The position numbers and the translations under genes were made by a program. Of a DNA stretch of 64,000 nucleotides, positions 37,184 through 49,075 are shown piece by piece. Where the stretch lies: assembly GCF_020181655.1 (NCBI RefSeq), contig NZ_CP084032.1:2046001-2110000 (forward strand), given 5' to 3'. This DNA comes from Pectobacterium colocasium. GTDB lineage: Bacteria > Pseudomonadota > Gammaproteobacteria > Enterobacterales > Enterobacteriaceae. Below the pieces are notes generated by a model. It searched no databases and was not told the DNA's origin. It saw nothing but the letters and a program-made list of their open reading frames with translations. Positions within the stretch are counted from its first letter, which is position 1. The number at the start of each line of letters is the position of its first letter.

Positions 37184-37197
37184 TTGATTTAGCGCAA
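37184..37197 (-). promoter_or_regulatory. Possible FNR site upstream of hcp
   Basis: TTGATTTAGCGCAA has a perfect left arm TTGAT and three of five bases in the right arm of the FNR consensus TTGAT-N4-ATCAA. It lies about 100 bp upstream of the hcp start, a fitting position for anaerobic activation. Confidence 0.45.
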
Positions 37198-37381
37198 TTT
37201 TGATGATGAGCAATGAAAATCACTCTCAATTAAGGAACAAAATGTGACCATTGAGTAAAATAATGTTTTCTCGTGGAATGCGACAACATGCGCGGTAGTC
37301 AGATGATCTACACTACTCGCGATGACAGCAGAACACGCGATGGCAGCAGAAAACCGCAGGCAGCCGCTACAGGAGAGAAGG

Positions 37382-39046
37382 ATGCATCTGGAAAGTATTG
37401 AAATCCTGGGATTTCGGGGAATCAATCGTCTGTCGCTGATGTTGGACGAGAATAATGTGCTGATTGGTGAGAACGCCTGGGGGAAATCAAGCCTGCTGGA
37501 CGCGCTCTCACTGCTGCTGGCACCGACGTTGCCGCTTTATCATTTTGATATGCAGGATTTTCACTTCACGCCGGGGGATGAAAATAGTCGGGAAAAGCAT
37601 CTTCAGATTATTTTCACCTTTTGTGAAACCGCACCCGGCCACCATTTATCCCCGCGTTACCGCTCGCTTAGCCCTGTGTGGGTGGAAGGCGAGGCATCGC
37701 TGTATCGCATTTTCTATCGACTGGAAGGTGAAGTGGACGAAAGCCAGTCGGTTTTCACCTGGCGCAGCTTTCTGGACGCCGACGGGCACCCGATACCGTT
37801 GGATGATATTGATGAACTAGCCAGAGAGATTATTCGTTTACATCCGGTGCTGCGGCTGCGCGATGCGCGTTTTATGCGGCGCCTGCGTTCCGGGACGCTG
37901 GCGGCGACGCTAGATAACAGTAATGAAAAACTGGCTCAGCAGTTTGAGCAACTGATGCGTGAACTGGCGCAAAATCCGCAGAAGCTGACGGATAAAGAGT
38001 TACGTCATGGTCTGGTGGCGATGCGGCAACTGCTGGAGCACTATTTTTCCGAGCAGAATGCCACGGATAACGATCGACGCCACCATCGTCATGCCCGAGC
38101 GCACAACGGTAAATCGTGGCGATCGCTAGACAACATCAACCGCCTGATTGCTGACCCGAATAGCCGCAGTCGCCGCATTATCCTGCTGGAGTTGTTTTCT
38201 ACGCTGTTGCAGGCGAAAGGATCGGTGGTGCTGGATGCGCATGCCCGTCCGCTCTTGCTGATTGAAGACCCCGAAACCCGCCTGCATCCGATTATGCTGT
38301 CCGTCGCCTGGGGGCTTCTGGTGCAGTTGCCGCTCCAGAAAGTCACGACAACGAATTCAGGAGAGCTGCTGTCGCTGGTACCGATGGAGCAGGTGTGCCG
38401 TCTGGTGAGAGAGTCTTCACGGGTTGCGACATACCGTATTGGTCGTCAGGGCATGAGTGCGGAAGACAGCCGGCGCATTGCGTTTCATATTCGCATGAAT
38501 CGGCCTTCTTCACTCTTCGCGCGCTGCTGGCTGCTGGTGGAAGGGGAAACAGAAGTCTGGATGCTAAATGAACTGGCACGCCAATGCGGGCATCATTTTG
38601 AAGCGGAAGGCGTGAAGGTTATTGAGTTTGCCCAGTCCGGACTTCGGCCATTACTGAGGTTCGCACGACGTATGGGGATTGAATGGCATGTGTTGGTCGA
38701 TGGCGACGACGCGGGGAAAAAGTATGCCGCAACGGCGAAAAGCATGCTAACTGCTCAGGACGAGAGTGAACGCGATCACCTGACCGTCTTGCCCGCATCG
38801 GACATGGAACACTATATGTACCGTGAGGGGTTCAGCCACGTTTACCACCGCACCGCGCAACTACCGGAGAAGGTGCCACTATCGATGCATAAAATCATCA
38901 TCAAAGCGATCCATCGTTCATCCAAACCCGACCTGGCGATTGAAGTGGCGATGGAAGCCGCGGCGATGGGAAGCGATGCTATTCCGCCACTGATTCGCAC
39001 TATGTTCTCTCGCGTGCTGTGGCTGGCTCGCGGGCGGGCGGATTAG
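37382..39046 (+). CDS. ybjD: OLD-family ATPase/TOPRIM nuclease-like protein YbjD
   Basis: The product has 554 residues starting MHLESIEILGFRGINRLSL at 37382 behind GGAGAGAAGG; the open frame begins 20 codons earlier. The ABC-type ATPase half has Walker A GENAWGKSS (about 29-37) and Walker B LLLIEDPETRLHP. The C-terminal TOPRIM domain has LVEGETEVWMLNE and VLVDGDDAGKKYA with the acidic metal-binding residues. It matches E. coli YbjD along its length. The OLD family includes phage-exclusion nucleases, and some members act in anti-phage defence with a helicase partner. Here no UvrD-like partner gene is adjacent, so a housekeeping role is equally possible. Confidence 0.92.
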   Translation: MHLESIEILGFRGINRLSLMLDENNVLIGENAWGKSSLLDALSLLLAPTLPLYHFDMQDFHFTPGDENSREKHLQIIFTFCETAPGHHLSPRYRSLSPVWVEGEASLYRIFYRLEGEVDESQSVFTWRSFLDADGHPIPLDDIDELAREIIRLHPVLRLRDARFMRRLRSGTLAATLDNSNEKLAQQFEQLMRELAQNPQKLTDKELRHGLVAMRQLLEHYFSEQNATDNDRRHHRHARAHNGKSWRSLDNINRLIADPNSRSRRIILLELFSTLLQAKGSVVLDAHARPLLLIEDPETRLHPIMLSVAWGLLVQLPLQKVTTTNSGELLSLVPMEQVCRLVRESSRVATYRIGRQGMSAEDSRRIAFHIRMNRPSSLFARCWLLVEGETEVWMLNELARQCGHHFEAEGVKVIEFAQSGLRPLLRFARRMGIEWHVLVDGDDAGKKYAATAKSMLTAQDESERDHLTVLPASDMEHYMYREGFSHVYHRTAQLPEKVPLSMHKIIIKAIHRSSKPDLAIEVAMEAAAMGSDAIPPLIRTMFSRVLWLARGRAD

Positions 39047-39064
39047 CGGTATATATCAATAAAA

Positions 39065-39094
39065 AAATGCCGTTCGTGGTGCTGAACGGCATTT
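39065..39094 (+). terminator. Terminator of ybjD
   Basis: A perfect 11-bp stem AAATGCCGTTC/GAACGGCATTT with an 8-base loop begins 19 bp after the ybjD stop. The T run is short (TTT within the stem end). Confidence 0.75.
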
Positions 39095-39152
39095 GTCGCA
39101 TTATAGTCATTTTACGGTTTAGCGTAGGTATTCTGAGTAAACGTGTAGGGTG

Positions 39153-39509
<357 letters not shown>

Positions 39510-39929
39510 GCATTGACATCCTTCGCAAGAGTATTCTTTTCAGTAAGGTGTGGTTATTTGGTTACTACGAATACGAATTGATTAAAACCCCATCAATTCA
39601 TCCGTACACTTTAGTGAAATCGATCCCGGCGTCAAGCGATCCACGGCGAGGTGTTGAGGGGAGTTTGTCAAAGTTTGATGCAGGTAACGCTATTGATGAA
39701 TCCACTATTCCGTTGCGCACTCAAGATATCGGTTACAGGCCTTGAATTTTGCTTTCCAGGAACCATTTAATCCCTCAGGTGGTAAAATAAAAAGTAGACG
39801 TGATACTGTAAATACAGAGATACCCGTCATCTTTCAAGTTGCAGGCTTCATTTCCTGCTTCTCGAATCTATTGGGAATAACAGACCAATGTCGCGGGTCG
39901 CGATATTCGTTACATGATGTGGATAGAGA
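39510..39929. other. Intergenic region between divergent cspD and clpS
   Basis: These 420 bp carry the promoters of cspD and clpS and a shortened ERIC-like element at 39820-39879. No further gene is seen. The stretch 39590-39780 has no recognisable feature. Confidence 0.5.
39820..39879. repeat. 60-bp internally deleted ERIC-like element
   Basis: The left part ATACCCGTCATCTTTCAAGT (39820-39839, then TGCAG) matches an ERIC end. The right part TCTCGAATCTATTGGGAATA (39860-39879) is similar to the other ERIC end, CTCGAATTATTTAGGGTATA. The central 65 or so bases of ERIC are missing and replaced by GCTTCATTTCCTGC, which lets GCAGG and CCTGC pair. It lies 50 bp upstream of clpS and may be transcribed with it. 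Confidence 0.7.
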
Positions 39930-40250
39930 ATGGGAAACAACAGTACGTGGTCACAATCTGAGAACCTGACCGCCGATAAGCAGAAAGAAAAATTGCAGCC
40001 GCCTTCCATGTATAACGTGGTGTTAAATAACGATGATTACACCCCGATGGAATTTGTTATTGACGTTCTGCAAAAGTTCTTTTCTTATGATATTGAACGT
40101 GCCACGCAGCTTATGTTAACCGTGCATTATCAGGGTAAAGCGATTTGTGGCGTATTCAGTGCTGAAGTGGCTGAGACCAAGGTCGTACAAGTCAATCGTT
40201 ATGCCAGAGAAAACGAGCACCCGCTGCTCTGTACGCTGGAAAAAGCCTGA
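39930..40250 (+). CDS. clpS: ATP-dependent Clp protease adaptor ClpS
   Basis: The product has 106 residues. [48 protein letters not shown] and [19 protein letters not shown] carry the N-degron pocket and the ClpA-binding surface of the family. It delivers proteins with Leu, Phe, Tyr or Trp at the N-terminus to ClpAP and shifts ClpA away from SsrA-tagged substrates. clpA follows after 29 bp, so they form an operon. Confidence 0.96.
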   Translation: MGNNSTWSQSENLTADKQKEKLQPPSMYNVVLNNDDYTPMEFVIDVLQKFFSYDIERATQLMLTVHYQGKAICGVFSAEVAETKVVQVNRYARENEHPLLCTLEKA

Positions 40251-40279
40251 AGTCAGGCGATTTATTGGGAGAGGTGCCT

Positions 40280-42553
40280 ATGCTCAATCAAGAACTGGAA
40301 CTCAGTCTCAACATGGCTTTCGCCAGAGCGCGTGAGCACCGACACGAGTTTATGACCGTGGAGCACCTGCTGTTAGCACTGCTCAGTAACCCAGCCGCCC
40401 GTGAAGCACTGGAAGCCTGCACGGTAGATTTAGCTGCGCTGCGCCAGGAACTGGAAGCGTTCATTGAGCAGACCACACCAACATTACCGCAGAGTGACGA
40501 TGAGCGAGAAACTCAGCCAACGCTCAGCTTCCAACGCGTACTCCAACGCGCTGTCTTCCATGTGCAGTCCTCCGGCCGCAGCGAAGTGTCCGGCGCCAAC
40601 GTTCTGGTCGCGATTTTTAGTGAACAGGAATCTCAGGCCGCCTACCTGCTGCGTAAGCATGACGTCAGCCGTCTGGATGTCGTGAACTTTATTTCTCACG
40701 GCACGCGTAAAGAAGAAACCGATCAGGCGCCGAACCCTGAAAATCCCGTCAATGAAGAACAGGCCGGAGGGGAAGATCGTATGGAAAACTTCACCACCAA
40801 TCTGAATCAGCTGGCTCGTGTTGGCGGTATCGATCCGCTCATTGGCCGGGATAAAGAACTGGAACGCACGATTCAGGTATTGTGCCGCCGTCGTAAAAAT
40901 AACCCGCTGCTGGTCGGCGAATCCGGCGTGGGGAAAACCGCGATTGCTGAAGGGCTGGCCTGGCGTATTGTGCAGGGGGATGTACCGGAAGTGATGGCAG
41001 AGTGCACGCTGTACTCGCTGGACATCGGTGCGCTGCTGGCAGGCACGAAATATCGCGGTGACTTTGAAAAACGCTTCAAGGCGCTGCTGAAACAGCTCGA
41101 ACAGGATAAAAACAGTATTCTGTTCATTGATGAAATTCACACGATTATCGGCGCGGGTGCCGCGTCCGGTGGTCAGGTTGATGCCGCTAATCTGATTAAA
41201 CCGCTGCTTTCCAGCGGCAAGATTCGCGTCATCGGTTCAACCACCTATCAGGAATTCAGTAATATCTTTGAAAAGGATCGGGCGCTGGCGCGTCGTTTCC
41301 AGAAAATCGACATCACTGAACCCAGCGTGGAAGAAACCATACAAATCATTAATGGCCTGAAGCCGAAGTATGAGGCTCACCATGATGTTCGCTATACGTC
41401 GAAAGCAATTCGCGCAGCGGTAGAGCTGGCGGTGAAATATATCAACGATCGTCACCTGCCGGATAAAGCGATCGATGTGATCGATGAAGCGGGCGCTCGC
41501 AGCCGTCTGGTGCCAGCCAGCAAGCGTAAGAAAACGGTTAATGTGAGTGACATCGAATCCGTTGTCGCGCGTATTGCCCGTATTCCAGAAAAAACCGTCT
41601 CCGCCAGCGATCGTGATGTGCTGAAGAACCTCAGCGACCGCCTGAAAATGCTGGTGTTCGGGCAGGACAAGGCTATCGAAGCGCTGTCTGAGTCTATCAA
41701 GATGAGCCGTGCAGGGCTGGGGCAGGAGCGTAAACCGGTCGGTTCCTTCCTGTTCGCTGGTCCAACTGGTGTTGGTAAGACGGAAGTGACGTTACAGCTG
41801 GCTAAAGCGCTGGATATTGAACTGCTGCGCTTTGATATGTCCGAATATATGGAACGTCATACGGTTAGCCGCTTGATTGGTGCGCCTCCGGGCTACGTGG
41901 GCTACGATCAGGGCGGCCTGCTGACGGATGCCGTCATTAAGCATCCTCATGCGGTACTGCTGCTGGATGAGATCGAGAAAGCGCATCCTGATGTCTTTAA
42001 TCTGCTGTTGCAGGTGATGGATAACGGGACGCTGACGGACAACAATGGCCGCAAAGCGGATTTCCGTAATGTCATTGTCGTCATGACCACCAACGCAGGC
42101 GTGCGAGAAACACAGCGTAAATCTATTGGTATCATCCATCAGGACAATAGCAGTGATGCGATGGAAGAGATCAAGAAGGTATTTACGCCTGAATTCCGTA
42201 ACCGTCTGGATGGCATTATCTGGTTCAACCATCTGTCTACCGACGTCATTCAGCAGGTTGTCGATAAATTTATCGTGGAACTTCAGGCGCAGTTGGATGC
42301 GAAGGGCGTATCGCTGGAAGTCAGTGAGGAAGCACGTAACTGGCTGGCAGAAAAAGGCTACGACAAAGCTATGGGAGCCCGACCGATGGCACGTGTGATG
42401 CAGGAAAGCCTCAAGAAACCGCTGGCTAATGAGCTGCTGTTTGGTTCGCTGGTGGATGGGGGGTCTGTGACGGTGGAGCTGGATAAAGAAACGCAACAGC
42501 TGACGTATGGCTTCGTGAGCGCGCAGAAGCGGAAAGCGGAAAGCGTTAATTAA
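40280..42553 (+). CDS. clpA: ClpA, ATPase subunit of the ClpAP protease
   Basis: The product has 757 residues from MLNQELELSLNMAFARA at 40280, behind GAGAGGTG. It has an N-domain (1-145), a first AAA+ module with Walker A GESGVGKT and Walker B ILFIDEIHT, and a second with GPTGVGKT and VLLLDEIEKAH. The arginine-finger and sensor regions FRNRLD and GARPMARV are present. The ClpP-docking loop reads KSIGIIHQD where E. coli has IGL, a conservative change. It unfolds substrates and feeds them to ClpP, with ClpS as adaptor for N-degron substrates. A clear terminator follows. Confidence 0.97.
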   Translation: MLNQELELSLNMAFARAREHRHEFMTVEHLLLALLSNPAAREALEACTVDLAALRQELEAFIEQTTPTLPQSDDERETQPTLSFQRVLQRAVFHVQSSGRSEVSGANVLVAIFSEQESQAAYLLRKHDVSRLDVVNFISHGTRKEETDQAPNPENPVNEEQAGGEDRMENFTTNLNQLARVGGIDPLIGRDKELERTIQVLCRRRKNNPLLVGESGVGKTAIAEGLAWRIVQGDVPEVMAECTLYSLDIGALLAGTKYRGDFEKRFKALLKQLEQDKNSILFIDEIHTIIGAGAASGGQVDAANLIKPLLSSGKIRVIGSTTYQEFSNIFEKDRALARRFQKIDITEPSVEETIQIINGLKPKYEAHHDVRYTSKAIRAAVELAVKYINDRHLPDKAIDVIDEAGARSRLVPASKRKKTVNVSDIESVVARIARIPEKTVSASDRDVLKNLSDRLKMLVFGQDKAIEALSESIKMSRAGLGQERKPVGSFLFAGPTGVGKTEVTLQLAKALDIELLRFDMSEYMERHTVSRLIGAPPGYVGYDQGGLLTDAVIKHPHAVLLLDEIEKAHPDVFNLLLQVMDNGTLTDNNGRKADFRNVIVVMTTNAGVRETQRKSIGIIHQDNSSDAMEEIKKVFTPEFRNRLDGIIWFNHLSTDVIQQVVDKFIVELQAQLDAKGVSLEVSEEARNWLAEKGYDKAMGARPMARVMQESLKKPLANELLFGSLVDGGSVTVELDKETQQLTYGFVSAQKRKAESVN

Positions 42554-42575
42554 TCAATATCGTGTGTTATCTAAG

Positions 42576-42600
42576 AGGGATGCTGAGGCATCCCTTTTTT
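42576..42600 (+). terminator. Terminator of clpSA
   Basis: An 8-bp stem AGGGATGC/GCATCCCT with a 4-base loop is followed by TTTTTT, 22 bp after the clpA stop. Confidence 0.9.
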
Positions 42601-42624
42601 ACATCCCTTTGCCAGACGTTTTCC

Positions 42625-42658
42625 AAAAACAAAAGCCCTTGCCATGAAGGAAAGGGCT
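42625..42658 (-). terminator. Terminator of infA
   Basis: On the minus strand a 7-bp stem AGCCCTT/AAGGGCT with an 11-base loop is followed by TTTGTTTTT. It is 53 bp beyond the infA stop. The E. coli tRNA gene serW, expected in this gap, is absent. Confidence 0.8.
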
Positions 42659-42711
42659 GGGGAGGGAGTCACATCCTCATATATCGCTGTTTTTAGCGAT
42701 GAGCAAACCGG

Positions 42712-42945
<234 letters not shown>

Positions 42946-43044
42946 TCACTACCTTTATTTTTTTAACCGCGAGATAATGCCGAAAAACCGCCATTATGTA
43001 AAGAAGCGTTCACGTTTGGGACGTTATTTACTCGCTTTTCTCTG

Positions 43045-43749
43045 TCATAGTACGGGTTCGACGAGTGGTTGTGGTAACCAGCAACCGTCGTCGACGGCGA
43101 GATCCTGCCACTGAGAAAGCAGTTGCAGGAAGCGATCGCGGAGGATCTCACTCACGCCCAGCGACGCGGTATGGGCGTTTAACACCTGGCAATCAATCAA
43201 ATGACCACCGTGGCGGGTAAAATGTTGTTGAAACGCCAGCAGTGCGTATTTTGAGGCATTATCCGTGCGGCTGAACATGGATTCACCGCAAAATACTCTT
43301 CCTTGCTCAATGCCATATAATCCACCAACCAATTTGTCATCCTGCCACACTTCGACGGAATGGGCTTTCCCAACCTGATGAAGTTGGCGATAGGCTGAGA
43401 TAATACCCGGCGTAATCCAGGTGCCGTCCTGATGTTCATTCGCGCAGGCGTGAATGACATCATCAAAGGCCTGATTCAGGGTAGCCTGAAACGTATGGCG
43501 CTTCAGAAATTTTTTCATACTGCGGCTGACATGGAGTTCATCAGGAAACAGCACTGCACGCGGATTCGGAGACCACCATAGAATAGGCTCACCGGGGGAA
43601 AACCAGGGGAAAATGCCCTGTCGGTAAGCCGCTGTTAACCGGGCAACGGAGAGATCGCCGCCAACGGCCAGCAGACCGTTGGGGTCATCCAGCGCATGAT
43701 TCGGATCAGGAAACTGAAGCGATTGGGACGATAGCTGATATAGGCGCAT
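43045..43749 (-). CDS. aat: Leucyl/phenylalanyl-tRNA--protein transferase
   Basis: The product has 234 residues from ATG at 43749; a TTG three codons earlier is possible but homology and length fit this [81 protein letters not shown] and [15 protein letters not shown] are the family blocks. It transfers Leu or Phe from tRNA to proteins with N-terminal Lys or Arg, creating degrons read by ClpS, whose gene lies close by. It follows cydDC in the same direction with a 34-bp gap. Confidence 0.96.
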   Translation of the reverse strand: MRLYQLSSQSLQFPDPNHALDDPNGLLAVGGDLSVARLTAAYRQGIFPWFSPGEPILWWSPNPRAVLFPDELHVSRSMKKFLKRHTFQATLNQAFDDVIHACANEHQDGTWITPGIISAYRQLHQVGKAHSVEVWQDDKLVGGLYGIEQGRVFCGESMFSRTDNASKYALLAFQQHFTRHGGHLIDCQVLNAHTASLGVSEILRDRFLQLLSQWQDLAVDDGCWLPQPLVEPVL

Positions 43750-43783
43750 GTTTTTCAAACGTTGTATTTCAACTGAGTTTGCC

Positions 43784-45523
43784 TCAAACGTGTTGGCGGA
43801 ATTGCCAATAACGCCCTTTTTCTGCCATTAACATCTGATGGCTACCCTGCTCGATCACTTTGCCGTCGTCCAGAATACAGATGCGATCCATGGATTCTAA
43901 GCCGTATAACCGGTGAGTGATGACGATTAGCGTCTTATCAGCACAGTGCTGGCGGAGCAGTTGCAGAATACGTTGTTCCGTCTCCGCATCCAACCCTTCG
44001 GTGGGTTCATCCAGCAGAACCAGCGGCGCGTCGTGTAATAAGGCACGAGCTAAAGCGATACGGCGCTGTTCGCCGCCGGAGAGCTGGCGACCGCCTTCTC
44101 CCAGCCAGGCATTCAGCCCTTCATTTTCCAACAGTTTTTCTAATCCGACCTGATGTAATACCTCGGACAGCTTTTCGTCCCGCGCAGTGGGGGCGGCCAG
44201 CAGCAGGTTGTCGCGCAGCGTTGCGCTAAAAATATGTACGCGTTGTGGTACCACGCTCATCATTGCACGGAGATCGGCTTCCCGCCAATCGGCAAGAGAA
44301 TGGCCATTCAGCGTAATCTCGCCGTATTCACAATTCCATGCCCGAGTCAGCAACTGCAATAGCGTCGATTTCCCGCATCCGGTACGCCCAAGCAGCGCCA
44401 GATGCTCGCCCGGCTGAATGGAAAGGGTAATATTCTGCAACACAGGCTGGGGCTGACCGGGGTACGTGAACCCGACATGCGAGAGTTCGAGTGAGGCCTC
44501 GCGTGACGTTTCTGGCCCATGGTCCGGGAATGCGACGTCAACGGGCTGACGAATGATTTGATCGACCCGAGCAGCGGAGGCAATCACTTGCCCCATATGC
44601 TGAAAAGCCACCGTGACGGGAGCTAGCGCCTCGAAGGCGGCAAGCGAGGCAAACACGAACAGGGCAATCAACGCGCCGGGCTGCGGATTACCACCAACGC
44701 CATCTGCTGCCAGCCACAGAATCAGGGTAACGGTCAGCCCACTGCACAGAATCATCACCGCCTGAGACAGGCCGGTAAGATTGGCCTGTTGGCGTTGACG
44801 ACGCAGCCAGTTAATTTCCACCAGCGCCAACTGCTGACGAACGCGATCGAGTGCGCCGAAGACGGTGAGTTCCGCCTGACCTTGCAGCCAGGTGGTCAGT
44901 TGGAGGCGGTACTGTGCCCGCAGCGCGGTCAAATCCTGCCCGATACCGTTTCCTGCCCGATAAAACAGAACCGGCAGACACAGCAGCAACACCAGCATGA
45001 TGGCACCAAGCGTTAACGCCAATGAGGCATCAATGAAGCTCAGACCGTAACAGACGATAAGAATGACGGCGAATGCGCTAACGATGGGGGAAATCACACG
45101 AAGATAGAGGTGGTCGAGCGTATCCACGTCCGCCACAAGCCGGTTGAGCAGTTCAGCCTGACGAAATTGCGCCAGCCCACCCGGAGAGAGCGGCAAAATG
45201 CGAGAAAAAGTGAAAACACGCAAGCGCAGCAGAACGCGGAAGGTGGCATCGTGACTGACGACTCGTTCGCCATAGCGACCGGCCGTACGTGCAATCGCCG
45301 CACCCCGCACGCCGGCGGCTGGCAGCATATAGTTGAAGGTGAGTAGCCCAACAATGCCTGCCAGTGCAGCACCCGCCAGAAACCAGCCGGATAGCGCGAG
45401 CAGGCCGATGCTGGCAAGTAGCGTAGCGATAGCCAGCACAATGCCCAGGCTTAAGCGCCAGATGTGTTGGCGGTAGAGTGCCAGAAACGGTTTTAATACC
45501 TGCATCGTTTTTCTCTGAGCCAT
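43784..45523 (-). CDS. cydC: Heterodimeric ABC exporter subunit CydC (cytochrome bd assembly)
   Basis: The product has 579 residues from ATG at 45523, which overlaps the cydD stop (TAATG) and has GGAGG six bases upstream. Six membrane segments fill residues 1-320 with [36 protein letters not shown]. The ATPase domain has Walker [10 protein letters not shown], signature [14 protein letters not shown] and Walker [13 protein letters not shown]. CydDC exports reduced thiols (cysteine, glutathione) and/or handles heme to the periplasm and is needed to assemble cytochrome bd. It is translationally coupled to cydD. Confidence 0.96.
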   Translation of the reverse strand: MAQRKTMQVLKPFLALYRQHIWRLSLGIVLAIATLLASIGLLALSGWFLAGAALAGIVGLLTFNYMLPAAGVRGAAIARTAGRYGERVVSHDATFRVLLRLRVFTFSRILPLSPGGLAQFRQAELLNRLVADVDTLDHLYLRVISPIVSAFAVILIVCYGLSFIDASLALTLGAIMLVLLLCLPVLFYRAGNGIGQDLTALRAQYRLQLTTWLQGQAELTVFGALDRVRQQLALVEINWLRRQRQQANLTGLSQAVMILCSGLTVTLILWLAADGVGGNPQPGALIALFVFASLAAFEALAPVTVAFQHMGQVIASAARVDQIIRQPVDVAFPDHGPETSREASLELSHVGFTYPGQPQPVLQNITLSIQPGEHLALLGRTGCGKSTLLQLLTRAWNCEYGEITLNGHSLADWREADLRAMMSVVPQRVHIFSATLRDNLLLAAPTARDEKLSEVLHQVGLEKLLENEGLNAWLGEGGRQLSGGEQRRIALARALLHDAPLVLLDEPTEGLDAETEQRILQLLRQHCADKTLIVITHRLYGLESMDRICILDDGKVIEQGSHQMLMAEKGRYWQFRQHV

Positions 45524-47292
45524 TACAGCGCCTCCTGTCGTTGTGCCAGCAGCGCCGCGAAGGGGCCACCAACTTCGGCGCGGAGTGTTTGATAATCACC
45601 CCGTTGGACTAACTGACCGCCGTCCATGACCCAAATCGCGTCATATTCGGTGATATCCGTGAGCTGGTGCGTGACCAGTAGTGTGGTCTGGTGGCGTGCG
45701 GCTTCGTTCAACGCCGCCATAACCAACTCTTCGCTATGGGCATCGAGACTGGCTGAAGGTTCATCCAGCAACAATAATTGGCAAGGATGGATCAGCGCGC
45801 GGGCAACGGCGACGCGCTGTGCCTGCCCGACGGATAAGCGCGCCGCGCTGTCACCGATTGTGGTTTCCAGCCCTTGTGGAAGCTGTGGTAAAAACTCCTG
45901 CACATAGGCACGCTCAATCGCCTGCTGTAACTCCACAATACTGGCCTGCGGGTTGCCCAGCAGAATATTGCTGCGCAGCGTTTGCTCCGGTAAATGGGGA
46001 TTTTGCCCAACCCAGCTCAGTTGTTTACGCCATGATTCAGGGGTTAGCGTGTTTAAGGCCTGACCGTTAACGGTCAGTGATCCGCGATAGGGCAGGAATC
46101 CTAGAAGCGCATTAAGCAGCGAACTTTTTCCTGCGCCGCTGAGGCCGACTAGCGCGATACGCTCGCCTGCGTGAATATCGAACGTCAACGGTTGAGTTAG
46201 CGGTGTGCCATTTGGCGCGAGGACAACCAGATCTTCCGCCCGAATAGCAATGGCGGTATCGCTGCTGAATATTTGAGTGCCAAAGCCTACCGTTTCACCT
46301 TCCTCGGCTAAAAAGGTCACTAGCGATTCTGCTGCGCCGATAGCCTGAGCCTTGGCATGATAAAACGTACCCAGATCACGCAGAGGCTGAAAAAATTCCG
46401 GCGCCAGAATGAGCACGAGAAAACCAGCAAAGAGCGTTACCCCCATTCCGTAATGGCCGAAGTCCAGTTCCCCGAGATAAGAGAAACCGAAATAGACGGC
46501 GACAACGGCGATCGAAATGGAGGCAAAAAACTCCAGTACACCCGAGGAGAGAAACGCCATGCGCAGGACTTCCATCGTACGGCTACGGAAATCTTCGGAA
46601 GCGTGGCGGATTTGTTCGGTTTCGGCCTGGCCACGATGAAACAGGCGTAGCGTCTCCATTCCGCGCAGGCGATCGAGGAAATGTCCGCTCAGGCGAGCCA
46701 GCGCCAGAAAATTTCGTCGGTTGGCATCCGCCGCGCCCATGCCGACCAGCGCCATAAAAAGCGGGATGAGCGGGGCAGTCAAAAACAGAATCAAGCCAGC
46801 AGACCAGTTGAGCGGGAAGATCGTGATTAAGATAAGTAACGGAATCAGCGCGGCAAGATACATTTGTGGCAGGTAGCGGGCGTAATAATCCTGCATATCA
46901 TCAACCTGCTCAAGAATCATCGTTGCCCAACTGCCGGCGGGTTTGCCTTGTACCCACGCAGGACCAAGCTGTTGCAGTCGGTCCAGTACCAGTTTACGAA
47001 TTTGCTGTCGAACCGCTTGCCCACACAGAAAACCGACGCGCTCGCGTAACATGCTGTTGAGCGCACGTAGAATGAAGGTCGCGATCAGTAGAAAAAACGG
47101 GGAGAGCAGGGATTCTCGGGGGGCATGCTCAATGATAAGGGCATGAAGCAGCGTAGCTAATAGCCAGGCTTGTGCGATGATTAATGCACCGCTCAGGAAT
47201 CCAAGCAGCAGTGAAATCCGTAGCCAACGTTGCGCCAGCTTACTCTGCTGTTTCAGCCAGGCGGTCAGTTCTTGCTGTCTGGTTTTTTTCAT
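45523..47292 (-). CDS. cydD: Heterodimeric ABC exporter subunit CydD (cytochrome bd assembly)
   Basis: The product has 589 residues. The membrane half includes GPAWVQGKPAGSWATMILEQVDDMQDYYARYLPQM and ALVGMGAADANRRNFLALARLSGHFLDRLRGMETLRLF, strongly conserved with E. coli. The ATPase half has Walker A GLSGAGKSS, a divergent signature LSVGQAQRVAVARA (V for G, normal for CydD) and Walker B LLLLDEPSASLD. It is the first gene of cydDC. Here trxB lies 235 bp upstream, so a separate promoter is likely, as in E. coli. Confidence 0.96.
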   Translation of the reverse strand: MKKTRQQELTAWLKQQSKLAQRWLRISLLLGFLSGALIIAQAWLLATLLHALIIEHAPRESLLSPFFLLIATFILRALNSMLRERVGFLCGQAVRQQIRKLVLDRLQQLGPAWVQGKPAGSWATMILEQVDDMQDYYARYLPQMYLAALIPLLILITIFPLNWSAGLILFLTAPLIPLFMALVGMGAADANRRNFLALARLSGHFLDRLRGMETLRLFHRGQAETEQIRHASEDFRSRTMEVLRMAFLSSGVLEFFASISIAVVAVYFGFSYLGELDFGHYGMGVTLFAGFLVLILAPEFFQPLRDLGTFYHAKAQAIGAAESLVTFLAEEGETVGFGTQIFSSDTAIAIRAEDLVVLAPNGTPLTQPLTFDIHAGERIALVGLSGAGKSSLLNALLGFLPYRGSLTVNGQALNTLTPESWRKQLSWVGQNPHLPEQTLRSNILLGNPQASIVELQQAIERAYVQEFLPQLPQGLETTIGDSAARLSVGQAQRVAVARALIHPCQLLLLDEPSASLDAHSEELVMAALNEAARHQTTLLVTHQLTDITEYDAIWVMDGGQLVQRGDYQTLRAEVGGPFAALLAQRQEAL

Positions 47293-47489
47293 CAGGCACC
47301 AGTTCGTTATATTGCAGAAATGGACTTAACAGAAAATAACTCTTATGTAACTGTTAGTTAACAAAATTATCTTCTATCAGGCAGATAGATGCCATGTTAC
47401 CGCGACGGGGACGCGCTGCAAACGAAAAGGAGAGATGAAATGTGGGAGACGATCAATTTTTGTGTTGCGTGAGGTAATCAGAGGGAAGA

Positions 47490-47515
47490 AACGGAACGGC
47501 TATCGCCGCTCCGTT
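47490..47515 (-). terminator. Hairpin after trxB
   Basis: AACGGA and CGGC (47490-47500) pair with GCCG and TCCGTT (47505-47515) with single-base bulges. On the minus strand TTCTT follows. It is 12 bp beyond the trxB stop. Confidence 0.65.
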
Positions 47516-47527
47516 CTTAATCGCGTA

Positions 47528-49075
<1,548 letters not shown>

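Noticed and set aside
37382..39046. YbjD as a Gabija- or Class 1/2 OLD-type anti-phage system
   Set aside because: The protein is a conserved enterobacterial chromosomal gene with no helicase or other defence partner beside it, so a defence call is not justified here.
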